From Epiperipatus broadwayi (lineage: Eukaryota > Onychophora > Udeonychophora > Euonychophora > Peripatidae), in assembly GCA_028023455.1 (NCBI GenBank), contig JAQFVV010000350.1, positions 748,001 through 812,000 of the forward strand: a stretch of 64,000 nt of DNA. The letters run 5' to 3'. Under the pieces are notes generated by a model, which saw nothing but the letters and a program-made list of their open reading frames with translations, did not search any database and had not been told where the DNA came from. A program made the position numbers and the translations under genes. Shown here piece after piece: positions 1-9,247 of the stretch. Each line of letters begins with the position of its first letter. Within the stretch, counting starts at the first letter, position 1.

Positions 1-354
1 TATTTTAAAAGCATTAATTTTAAAATATTTGAATTATAAGCATAAAAGATTATGAGAGCAAATTAAAAGATCTGACTAATCACTGTTTATGCATTTATTA
101 ATTTTTTAATTTATAAAACCTTTACAGAGTATAATAATAAGTAGAAAATTTGTCTGATAAATTACAAAACAAGTTTGTTCTCAGATATCCAAATTGCCTT
201 TTTTCTAATATAAAAGAAGGTAGTAGAGTTGTATTAATTTAGAAAGCTGTAGTACATTTTAAAAATAAAGTCATTATTCTACAAGACTGATAGCATTTTA
301 TCTAATCCTTTTGTATTGTATCGAGATACATCGTGATCATCGAATGTTTTAGTA

Positions 355-473
355 TTTTTTTTTTTTTTTTCATATGTCATAGCATCGGCCGGGACGCGAA
401 CCCACAACCGTCTGCAACCAACTACTTGCTTGCATGGCGGCTGCGATACCTCTCGGCTAACAACGCAAGACAC
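355..473 (-). mobile_element. tRNA-derived SINE, copy 1 (degenerate)
   Basis: Read on the minus strand, a tRNA-like head starts GCGTTGTTAGCCGAGAGGT and has a T-arm-like GTGGGTTCGCGTCCCGG. It is followed by the short tail ATGACATATG and an A-run (T355-T370 on plus). The same tail follows the two SINEs at 45.6 kb, so this is one family. A possible target duplication, AGTATTTT, occurs at 351-358 and 474-481. The anticodon arm no longer pairs well, so this is not a working tRNA. Confidence 0.65.
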
Positions 474-1036
474 AGTATTTTTAAGAGTAAAAATATTTAA
501 ATTTCGTTTTAAAAATCAAAGTAAAATAAAAGTTTTAAAAGTTTAGAACAAAAGATTAGGATAGGGGGGTTTATTGTTAAAGAAAATAAATAAACGATTG
601 TAAAAGGAGAGTAACATTTTAGAAATAAAAAAAAAGGAATTGAAATAAAAAATGATTTAATATTACTTTTTTTAATAAAAAAAAGTAAAAAAAGAGAGGG
701 AGTTTATTTCATCTTATAATAAAAGGATTCAATGTGTGCTTATATAAATAGATTTTGAATAAAGAAAAGGAATTTTAAAGGACAACAGAGAACTAATGTA
801 ATAAAACAAAAGCTAAGAAATTAACAAAGAAGCTAAAAATTGATCTTCACTTAAACCAACGACCAATGGAAAGGATCAGAGACTTTAAATAAAAGAAACA
901 GAAGTCCAATCGAAGCAAAATCAAATATACGATGGATACATGAGATAAGAAAACTGGGTATAAAAGAAGTGAACTTTGTATTGTTAGATTATTCAAAGAA
1001 AATTAATCAAAATTTATTAATCAAAAAAGAAAAATA
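474..1036. other. A+T-rich DNA, no gene recognised
   Basis: Purine-biased (A/G-rich on plus) low-complexity sequence with many A-runs. No open frame, splice pair or repeat family was recognised. Confidence 0.5.
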
Positions 1037-1268
1037 TTAATAAAAAAAATTTAGAACCAGAGAATCAAAATAAATTGCAGAAGCTACTATTCGAATAAAA
1101 TGATGCATTGCTGAACCCAATGTATTGTGCAGCCGGCCAAAGCCTTCTCTGCAGACCATCAGCAGACAGTTCAAAGGATAAACCATGTTTGGATTAAGTC
1201 TAAGGAACAGCAGAGTGTCCATGCTGAGATCCATGAGTGTCATATAACACGGCAAATTAAGGAAAGAT
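1037..1268 (-). CDS. Candidate protein-coding exon, unknown gene
   Basis: A patch clearly richer in G+C than its surroundings is open on the minus strand for about 75 codons. A plausible 3' splice site lies at its upstream edge: a CTAAC branch-like motif followed by CCCTTTGTAG, ending at 1269. The frame reads SFLNLPCYMTLMDLSMDTLL and later VCREGFGRLHNTLG. A possible 5' splice site (ATA|GTAGCT) would end the exon at 1088. If it is not used, the frame runs to TAA at 1037-1039. I recognise no family. An old transposon fragment cannot be excluded, because the plus strand is also partly open here. Confidence 0.33.
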
Positions 1269-2556
1269 CTACAAAGGGTTAGTGCTAATCAGTTGGAACC
1301 AACATTTTACAGAAGCTACATTTTGTTATACTCACATCAAATCAAATTCAAATCCTAGGTAACATTTCATTTTTCTTATTCTCCAATTCTTGATCTTTAA
1401 GCCATGATAGATAAGTAAATAAAAACTTTTAACTTTTATGAACTAGTATCTTCAGGGTATCAGTTATATTGGCTCCATTGTCCAACTTTTATTCAGAGTT
1501 ATTAATTGTGTGTATGTGTGAATTTTAATTAAATATGTTCTGTATTTTTATTTTATTTCAAATGTATTAAAATATTTATTCAAATGAAAAGAATGTGCAT
1601 GGTTGTATTATGAGACAAAGCAATTATTTTAAGAAAAAAGAGCGAGATTTAAACTGTTGTTGAAATATTTATGTTAATAGAATGAACATACACATTTATT
1701 ATGAGGTAATATGTTTAATTTACAGAAATAGAGTGGAGGTTGGAACATATAATTGTTATTGAGAAATAATTTAAGTTGAAACTAAAAGAGTAGGGGAAAT
1801 CTTTTGAAATAAGGATTTTTTGAATGATGCCAAAGTTTTATCATGCGGTAAATAATTTTTTATTACTAAGAAATAGAATTTTAAAGTGGGTGGAGATTTT
1901 CAAGACAGCTACATTTCGATGAGCTAGTTGGGATTTCAGGTACTTGATTCATTGCTGGTTGAGTGAACATGTTAATTACTCTGTGATTAATTGGCACCTA
2001 AAGGGACCTTCTTAAAATAAATAAAGTATTTGGTTGGCCAGTGATTTAATTTAGTAGCCGAATGTTTATATTATTGGTATCTTGCTGCCAATGATATTGC
2101 TCACTCCACCTGAGGGACCATCAACCTTCAGAGATAGGATAGTTTGTTAATGAGGGAAGAGAAAAAATATATTTCTATTTTTATTACTATAAAAAAAAAG
2201 AAGATGGGCAGTTCAATATATTTGCATATTTGCTACAAAATAATTTATAAAATGTCATATATTTCAATATTTTATTAATACAAGAAATATCATGTTATCT
2301 GAAAATTCACATTCTTAATATATGAGAAATATTAGCAGTATAGACTACATATGTTTCTTAGCTTTGACTGAAGTAAAAATATAATCTTAGCAATGAGTGG
2401 ACAAATACATTTTAAAAATAGTAATGAAGATACAAATTCTGGCATGACTAAAATCTTATCACTATTTTTAATAATTATAAACATTGAAATTATATAGAAA
2501 ATAAGTTGTAAGTTATTCTGTGAATTAATCATTTACTTGTAATAACATTTTTTTAG
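1269..2556. other. A+T-rich DNA, no gene recognised
   Basis: Ordinary A+T-rich sequence. If the plus-strand split gene is real, this is the intron upstream of its first visible exon. Nothing else could be assigned. Confidence 0.45.
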
Positions 2557-2695
2557 GGCTTTTGTTCATCTTTAATACTGGGGTGACTGATACTACCTGG
2601 ATGATATTTGTTTTTGCTCTAGCCATTATAAGTTTTGTAGCAGGTTTAATATATTTTCTTATTTTATCATCGGAATTATTTCATGAGTATTTTAT
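2557..2695 (+). CDS. Candidate exon 1 of 3: transmembrane segment of a split gene
   Basis: A 139-bp block is bounded by a T-run with AG (2555-2556) and by a consensus donor GTAAGT (from 2696). Only one frame is open. It leaves two bases (GG) at the start and two (AT) at the end, and encodes 45 residues. They begin LLFIFNTGVTDTT, continue with a hydrophobic membrane helix, WMIFVFALAIISFVAGLIYF, and end near SSELFHEYF. The trailing AT joins in frame with the candidate exons at 21123 and 31346. The family is not identified. A membrane-anchored sorting-nexin-like amino terminus is one idea, but the evidence is too thin to claim it. An upstream exon must end one base into a codon; it is probably left of the window. 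Confidence 0.6.
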
Positions 2696-2829
2696 GTAAG
2701 TTGATTTTTTATATTTTCCTTTTAAATTTTTTTTTGTGTTTTTTTTAAATTAAAGTTTATTGCAGTGAATATTAAAAATGAAGTAAATTAGTTCTGTATT
2801 TCAAGTTTAAAATGAATGTGATTTTTTTT

Positions 2830-3771
2830 GGTAATACAGCATCGATTGATCCACACCATAAGATGGCACTGTTCTATGCTAAAGCACATAAATATGCTGT
2901 TTACAAGGCCGCTCATAGATCTTACAGCCTAGTAAACTGTTCAACCGCTAAGATGTTGAAGTGCACCCATTACCCCAACATCTCTAGTATGTTGAACATT
3001 ATTAGCGATGAGTATGCAAATCTCTCTATAGACATTACTCTTAACTATTATACAGCGTATGATGTGAAGGTTTCTGTATTTTGAATGTCGAAAACTATAT
3101 TATAACTTTTTTTTTTGGCTTCGATGTATTTTTTTTATTTTCGTTCGTAAAAATTGTAATGATTTTCCAAATGCCCCTGGTTTCATTGTCAGGGGTCAGA
3201 ATTCAATTAATGAGGAGTTTTAGTCACAATTCGGCAAAGTTCATGATCAAGTCACGCACTTTCCAACATTTTTTCGAGATCAAAACATTTCAATGGCAGA
3301 CTACAGAAGCAGATGTGGTGGCCTTTCTTCAACAGAGAAATATTCTCCTCACCCAGAAAAACTGCCTTTGTGGTAGTTTAATGAAAGTAAAAAGCCAAAA
3401 ATAAAAAATAAAAAAAGTTACTTTAAAAAAAAAGAAGACCGTAATCAAAAGTGAAAAAAAAAAGTTACTTTAAAAAAAAAAAAGACTGTAATCCAATTTT
3501 GTTAAACAACAAGTTTTACTAAAAAAAAATAAAGAAAAAAAAGGTTTTTACAAAACATATTAAAACAAATATTTAAAAATCAATTTATTTATTTTAAAAA
3601 AAAAAAAAAATACGATCCAAAAAAAAAATCCAAACCAAAAAAAACAAAAAAAAAACATGATAACATTACAAAATAATAATAATCAAATCAGCCCAGTAAC
3701 GTTATATCTATTCGTTTTTCACTAAGCAACAGTGCCATCTTATGACATGGATCAATCGATGCTGTATTACC
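2830..3771 (+). mobile_element. Merlin-like DNA transposon, deleted derivative, copy 1
   Basis: The element is 942 bp and starts GGTAATACAGCATCGATTGA; its right end is the inverse. The terminal inverted repeats are about 44 bp with a few mismatches, outermost bases GG. It is flanked by eight T on each side (2822-2829 and 3772-3779), an 8-bp target duplication, although a homopolymer makes weak evidence. It carries a reading frame resembling the start of an ISXO2/Merlin transposase, then a long homopolymer-rich stretch where the catalytic part should be. GG ends, 8-9 bp duplication and ISXO2-like protein fit the Merlin superfamily. A second copy of the same length lies inverted at 5312-6253. 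Confidence 0.7.
3171..3404 (+). pseudogene. Merlin/ISXO2-type transposase, N-terminal remnant
   Basis: A 77-codon frame starting MPLVSLSG. Its second half, TTEADVVAFLQQRNILLTQK then NCLCGSLMKVK, looks like the N-terminal zinc-binding region of ISXO2-like (Merlin) transposases: a helix ending in FLQQ..LL, then a C-x-C-G pair and a basic strand. No DDE catalytic domain follows. The frame stops and runs into A-rich sequence. The copy at 5671-5907 has the same frame with a few substitutions. The shared upstream frame (2812-3084, AKAHKYAVYK to DVKVSVF) is also open in both copies, but its differences are mostly amino-acid-changing, so neither frame looks maintained. Confidence 0.55.
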
Positions 3772-4834
3772 TTTTTTTTAAATAAGACAAATATTTTTTG
3801 ATAAAAATTAATAGTAAAAATTTAGTTTAGTTTATAAGTTTATTAATATTTTAAATATTAATAAATGTTTAATAAATGAAATGCCTTGGTAGCATTTTTA
3901 AATACATGATGTGACACCTACTTTAATGTGATGCAGTTACATTTAACTTATTAGATAATACAATATTTTATTATGTACATATGGCTGTTATTTTTACAAA
4001 TTTATTGCATGGAATTGAGACATGAACTTTATATTGAGGTAAGATAAAGGTATTAAAAATTATTTTAAAGACATTTTTAATTTTTTGAAATTCAATGATA
4101 AGACCACAAGACTAATCAATAATTATTTAGCTTGCTAAATGTAATGATTTTAAATCTATATATGTAAGTACATATATCATGGAATTAATCATAAAAACAA
4201 ATGAGTAATATATTTCTCAATTGCTCTCACATTTTAGCAACATATCAAAAATAATTTGCTACAGAAATTAAAAATCAGCACTGCAAGATTTTCAAGTAAA
4301 TAAGAGATTGATATATAATATATTTGAAGGTAATTGTGATCAAGTATTAATATATATAACCAATAAAAAGTCATCTTTAATTGTCTGTTCTTTTTATCTC
4401 ATTTTTAATGATGTTGAAAAGTGGCCATACGGTACTAGTTACTTAGCCAGACTTGGTCACTTGATGACATTGTTGCCAGTCAAAAACAATACAATGCAAC
4501 AATACTGGGTTGTGATTTTTAAAAATATGGCAACTTTTATTTTGGCTATACAGTGATTTCACAACTTTATTATTTTTGGCTATATGGCTTTTTTAAAAAC
4601 TTAATTGTGACTTTTTTTGACATATATAGCAATTTTTTGGGTATATGGCGATTTTTTTTTGCTTTTATTTGTACTATGTGATTTCTATTTAGTGATTTTT
4701 AAAAACAACTTTTACTATTAATTACATTATTTTATTCTACGTCTTTAATTTTTTTTATTTTTAAAGTTTTTACAAAAAATCTTACTACTAACAAATTACC
4801 ATAATAAAAATGATATACACCCATCTTTATTACT
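3772..4834. other. A+T-rich DNA between the two Merlin-like copies
   Basis: T-rich low-complexity sequence. Around 4500-4660 a loose repeat of the type ATGGC followed by a T-run recurs. No gene recognised. The open frame at 4308-4556 has no family resemblance. Confidence 0.45.
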
Positions 4835-5300
4835 GATATAGTAAAACTTTTATTTTTAAAACCAATTTCTATTACCTTTTTTTAAAACAAAAAACAAAAA
4901 AAACCAAAAATAACTTTTGCCTCAGTGATGACAAAGTATTTGTCAACCCAGCCCCTCCACCTCCACCCCCCCATGCTGATATAGTAAAACTTTTTTTAAA
5001 GACAATTTTGATTACCTTTTTTTTAAAAAATAAAAACAAACCAAAAATAACTTTTGTCTCAATGACAACAAAGTATTTCTCAACCCAACCCCTCCATGCT
5101 GATATAATAAAATTTTTATTTTTAAAAACAATTTCCATTATCTTTTTTAATTTTAAATAAAAACAAACCAAAAATAACTTTGGCCTCAATGACAACAAAG
5201 TATTTCTCAACCCACTCCCTCCACCCTTCCCCATGCTAATAGAGTAAAACTTTTATTTTTAAAAACAATTTTGATTATCTTTTTTCTTAAATAAAAACAA
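4835..5300. repeat. Tandem repeat, unit about 123-143 bp, roughly 3.5 copies
   Basis: Successive units begin near 4835, 4978, 5101 and 5238 (CTGATATAGTAAAACTT and variants). Each contains CCAAAAATAACTTT, a GACAAAGTATT segment and a C-rich stretch (CCCCTCCACC type) before the next unit. The last unit is cut by the Merlin-like element at 5312. The open frame across it on the minus strand is an artefact of the repeat. Confidence 0.8.
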
Positions 5301-5311
5301 ATAAAAAAAAA

Positions 5312-6253
5312 GGTAATACAGCATCGATTGATCCACACCATAAGATGGCACTGTTGCTAGTGAAAAACAAATAGATATAATGTTATCGGGCTGATTTGAT
5401 TATTATTATTTTGTAATGTTATCGTGTTTTTGTTTTTTTTGGTTTGGATTTTTTTTTGGGACCGTATTTTCTTTTTTTTTTAAATAAATAAATTGATTTT
5501 TAAATATTTTTTTAATATGTTTTGTAAAAACCTTTTTTTTTCTTTATTTTTTTGGTAAAACTTGTTTAACAAAATTGGATTATGGTCTTTTTTTTTTTTT
5601 TTAAAGTAACTTTTTTTTTTTTTTTTTCGCTTTTGATTACGGTCTTCTTTTTTTTTTAAAGTAACTTTTTTTATTTTTTTTGGCTTTTTACTTTCATTAA
5701 ACTACCATAAAGGCAGTTCTTCTGGGTGAGGAGAATATTTCTCTGTTGAAGAAAGGCCACCGCATCTGCTTCTGTAGTCTGCCATTGAAATGTTTTGATC
5801 TCAAAAAAGTGTCGGAAAGTGCGTGACTTGATCATGAACTTTGCTGAATTGTGACTAACAATCCTCATTAACTGAATTCTGACCCCTGACAATGAAACCA
5901 GGGGCATTTGGAAATCGTTACAATTTTTACAAACGAAAATAAAAAAAAAGACATCGAAGCCAAAAAAAAAAAAACATTATAATATAGTTTTCGACATTCA
6001 AAATACAGAAACCTTCACATCATAAGCTGTACAATAGTTAAGAGTAATGTCTATAGAGAGTCTTGCATACTCATCGCTAATAATGTTTAACATACTAGAG
6101 ATGTTGGGGTAATGGGTGCACTTCAACATCTTAGTGGTTGAACAGTTTACTAGGCCGTAAGATCTATGAGCAACCTTGTAAACAGCATATTTATGTGCTT
6201 TAGCATAGAAACAGTGCCATCTTATGGCATGGATCAATCGATGCTGTATTACC
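5312..6253 (-). mobile_element. Merlin-like DNA transposon, deleted derivative, copy 2 (inverted)
   Basis: Also 942 bp, with the same ~44-bp terminal repeats as the element at 2830 but in reverse orientation. It is flanked by A-runs (nine A on the left, seven on the right), so the target was again a homopolymer. It is nearly identical to copy 1 over its whole length, including the homopolymer tracts, which points to fairly recent transposition or gene conversion. With copy 1 it forms an inverted pair enclosing about 1.5 kb. Confidence 0.7.
5671..5907 (-). pseudogene. Merlin/ISXO2-type transposase, N-terminal remnant (copy 2)
   Basis: A 78-codon frame on the minus strand, in register with 3171-3404 of copy 1: MPLVSLSG, then TTEADAVAFLQQRNILLTQK, then NCLYGSLMKVK. 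The second cysteine of the C-x-C-G pair is tyrosine here, so the presumed zinc site is broken. No catalytic domain follows. Confidence 0.5.
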
Positions 6254-7020
6254 AAAAAAACTTTTGACTTTTTCAACTTTCGTTTTCTTTTTTCTTTTGG
6301 TAATGATTTATGTCATAGAATTGCAAACTTTTGATTTGAAAATGTGTGCAATCGAATACCTTCAGTTGTAGGAGCCTCACTGACATTGGCAACTGGCACA
6401 ATTTTAAAATCTGTTTGCAGCAGTCAGCACCATTTTATTGGTCTCATATTTTTTTGAGAAAGTGTGAGTTTATGCATGAGCTTGGCTGAATCATGTTCAG
6501 CCCTATTTTTTGAAAATGCTTTGCACATTCCAACTTGTGTCAGGAAGGATGGGGATAGTGTGACAATTCTTAGTCAGTCAGACTGCATGATTTAAGTAGA
6601 AATGAAATTATTCTGTTATAGAGATTTCACCACTTCAAATCCAGACACCGTCAGATGATACGGTAGCCAACTGTGAATTGTGCAAATTTGCATAAAGTGT
6701 CATAAAGCACAAAACAGGCCATAATATTTCTGTGCTATGCCATCAAGTGGCCTGCAATGGCTAAGATAAACAACTGTTTTCTTAGCCATAAATCAGGCTG
6801 CATAAATGGCATTTGTAGCTGTTTTGGACTGATAACAATGCCAACAGGTGGCGAATCCCAGACAAGTAACAAATACCCACCATACTTATTACAAATAATA
6901 TCCATCATATCATGTAAAAGTGATTTACCTGCTGATGAAGAAGCTGCGAAAACCAAAACAATTAAATGGACCAAGTACTTTCGAGATTTTAGAAGATAAT
7001 TTATACATATATTTATCAAT
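6254..7020. other. Unclassified patch of mixed composition beside Merlin copy 2
   Basis: Less A+T-rich than its surroundings. At about 6330-6420 a minus frame reads QTDFKIVPVANVSEAPTTEG. At 6735-7019 another minus frame, with a hydrophobic start (YLVHLIVLVFAASSSAG) followed by a possible donor (CAG|GTAAATC), continues to LWLRKQLFILAIAGHLMA. The plus strand is open over the same bases. These could be exons or fragments of an old element; I could not assign them. Confidence 0.3.
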
Positions 7021-7033
7021 TAAACTTATCTGT

Positions 7034-7310
7034 CTGCCTCTATTTATTTGTTTTACTGCCTGTCTTGTTATCTGTCTATCTATTTATCCATATATTTATC
7101 TATTAATCCATTGGTCCATCCATTTATGCATCTATCCATCCATCTATTCATCCATCTAACCATATATTTATCCATCCACTACCCATGCACTAGATCCAAC
7201 CATCTATCAATTAATCTATCTAATATATTTGTTTTCTATATATCTATCTATTTGTCTATCCATCTACTTCATCATTCACCCATCTATCTATCAAAATTAT
7301 CATTCATTAA
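7034..7310. repeat. Degenerate tetranucleotide microsatellite (CATC/TATC type)
   Basis: Long run of CTAT, CATC and TTAT units with interruptions. The overlapping plus-strand frames rich in Ile, Ser, Tyr and Leu are translations of the repeat, not genes. Confidence 0.85.
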
Positions 7311-8221
7311 TAGCTTTGATAATTAAATGTCTTTCCCATATATCTTTATAACGTTTGATATGTCAAAAGAATATTTTAAATTGTGTTTTTTATATAGAAA
7401 CTGTATTTATTTAAAGTTTATTTGTTCCAGAAAGACAATGTATATTGTATATTTTAGAGCAGTATTATCATTTTGTAGTTGGAAAAAAATAATGAAATGA
7501 TTTCTTGCTCAGGTATTTATAAGAAATTTGAACATCAGATGGGACAGAGCTAGAACCCAATCCATGGATGTCTACCTTCAAAATCTGCACCTTTACCATT
7601 GCACTTTTTCCATATTATAAAAAATGTTATAAACTAAAATTTCTGATAATTTGTTAAAGAGTACAGAAAAAATGAAATGAAAAAAATTCCAACAAAGAAT
7701 AACAAAAATAAGTATATTTCACATATAAATGTTAAAAAGTTCAAGAATAAATTTTATACTTTGAATTATGTCTGCAATAGGATTAAACATTTTTTAATCA
7801 ACACAAAATATGTACAGTGAAGCTGCCATCTATGCTATATCAAAGTACATGACTTCAATTATATACTACCTGAAAAAATGTAAATAGACAAATCAAAAAA
7901 TTATTAAAATTTGAAAATTTAATACACTTTATAATCTTAAGTAGCCATTTTAAGTTTCTGAGTGTTGTACATGATCATGTTTTAAAAAAATAAATAAAAT
8001 TTGTAAATAAAATTTTAATTTCATCAGCAATCATTTATCTATCTCAGAGGGATCATAAACAATCATGTTCTTTAGTCAAATTTCTTAAATTTATGTTGAA
8101 AGCTCATATTTCATTCTTTCTTTATGCAGTATTTTGTAAGTATAATGTTAAAAGTTTTCCAAAAATTTAAAACATTTAAAGTTAATACTGATTTAAAAGC
8201 ATCAAAACAATTACAGAGATT
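7311..8221. other. A+T-rich DNA, no gene recognised
   Basis: No open frame of note. At 8137-8143 a good acceptor (CTTTATGCAG) and a GTAAGT donor lie only six bases apart; I do not call an exon there. Confidence 0.4.
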
Positions 8222-8713
8222 GTAGGGACCTCTACAGGTGTTTAACCACAAGCTTATGCTATGGAAGAAAAGAGGGAAACCCTTCTTTACTTCAACCTAC
8301 TTTCTATTTAAATAGGTGAAGCTGAAGTGGGTAGATCTGCGAGCGTGAAGCTATTCAATATTTCACTGATTAAGTCCACATTTCTTATTACACATTAATA
8401 CTCGCGAAATCTTTCGATTTACAACGAGTCAATGGAAAGATTTTATAGTTAGAAATGTATTACAGTAATTTAAAGTTGTAATTATAAATTTATTAAATGC
8501 ACATTGACTCATTGTAAATTGAAAGATTTCACGAGTATTAATGAGTAATAAGAAATGTGGACTTAATCAGTAAAGTATTGAATAGCTTCATGCTCGCAGA
8601 TCTCACCTTTTAGCTTCACCTATTTAAATAGAAAGTAGGTTGAAGTAAAGAAGATTTCCCCTCTTTTCTTCCATAGCGTAAGCTTGTGGTTAAACACCTG
8701 TAGAGGTCTCTAC
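8222..8713. mobile_element. Foldback element with ~213-bp inverted arms
   Basis: The left arm (8222-8434) and right arm (8502-8713) are inverted copies with roughly one difference in ten to fifteen bases. The 67-bp spacer lies between them. Outer ends read GTAGGGACCTCTACAGG and its inverse. No coding capacity. This is a MITE-like or foldback insertion able to form a long hairpin. A target duplication could not be recognised. Confidence 0.8.
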
Positions 8714-8814
8714 TATTGCATTTTATATGCATATTCTCGAGGTTACAGCCTCAGTAAATATTACTTATGTAATCAATGTGCGTTTAATAAATTTATAATT
8801 ACAACTTTAAATTA
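8466..8814. repeat. Second, offset inverted repeat (41 bp) overlapping the foldback
   Basis: The segment 8466-8506 inside the foldback spacer recurs inverted at 8774-8814 (TAAAGTTGTAATTATAAATT and inverse), outside the right arm. The order is arm A, B, inverse A, then inverse B, so the locus is a composite rather than a simple hairpin. Confidence 0.75.
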
Positions 8815-9122
8815 GAGAGATCATAATTTGATGAAGAGACTAATCTATTATGTTTCGATAAAAATTATTGAAAGATAAGAATATCACTCGGTATATATTT
8901 AATTTTTTAGAAATTTAAACATTTCATTATTTACTTTATTTAAAGAATAAAATACACTATAATCTTATATTTTTTGAATGAATGAGTAAATGCACACTCA
9001 AAAATACATGAAAATGTGTTCACTCAATTTATTATTAATAAGTATTTAGTAATATTTTTGTAATGTTTTATTTATATTATCATTTTAATTTATATATGCA
9101 TACTATGTATATGTAAAGTGTC

Positions 9123-9247
9123 CATGTTATATATATATATATATATATATATTGAAGAGCAGTATATATTTTCAGTTTAATAAACATGTTATATATATAT
9201 ATATATATATATATTGAAGAGCAGTATATATTTTCAGTTTAATAAAC
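9123..9247. repeat. Direct tandem duplication, two units of 62 bp
   Basis: Two consecutive copies of CATGTT, a (TA)n run and ATTGAAGAGCAGTATATATT, ending TTTCAGTTTAATAAA. Confidence 0.9.

Noticed and set aside
2812-3084. Frame AKAHKYAVYK...KVSVF conserved in both Merlin-like copies as a possible new protein
   Set aside because: Differences between the copies are mostly amino-acid-changing. The frame persists only because the copies are young.
7048-7326. Ile/Ser/Tyr/Leu-rich frames as a membrane protein
   Set aside because: Translation of a tetranucleotide microsatellite.
8133-8149. Six-base micro-exon (acceptor TTATGCAG, donor GTAAGT)
   Set aside because: Six bases would keep the frame, but such a signal pair is expected by chance in an intron of this size.
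8222-8713. CRISPR-like or functional palindromic array
   Set aside because: Only two inverted arms, no regular spacers, in a eukaryotic context. It is a foldback element.
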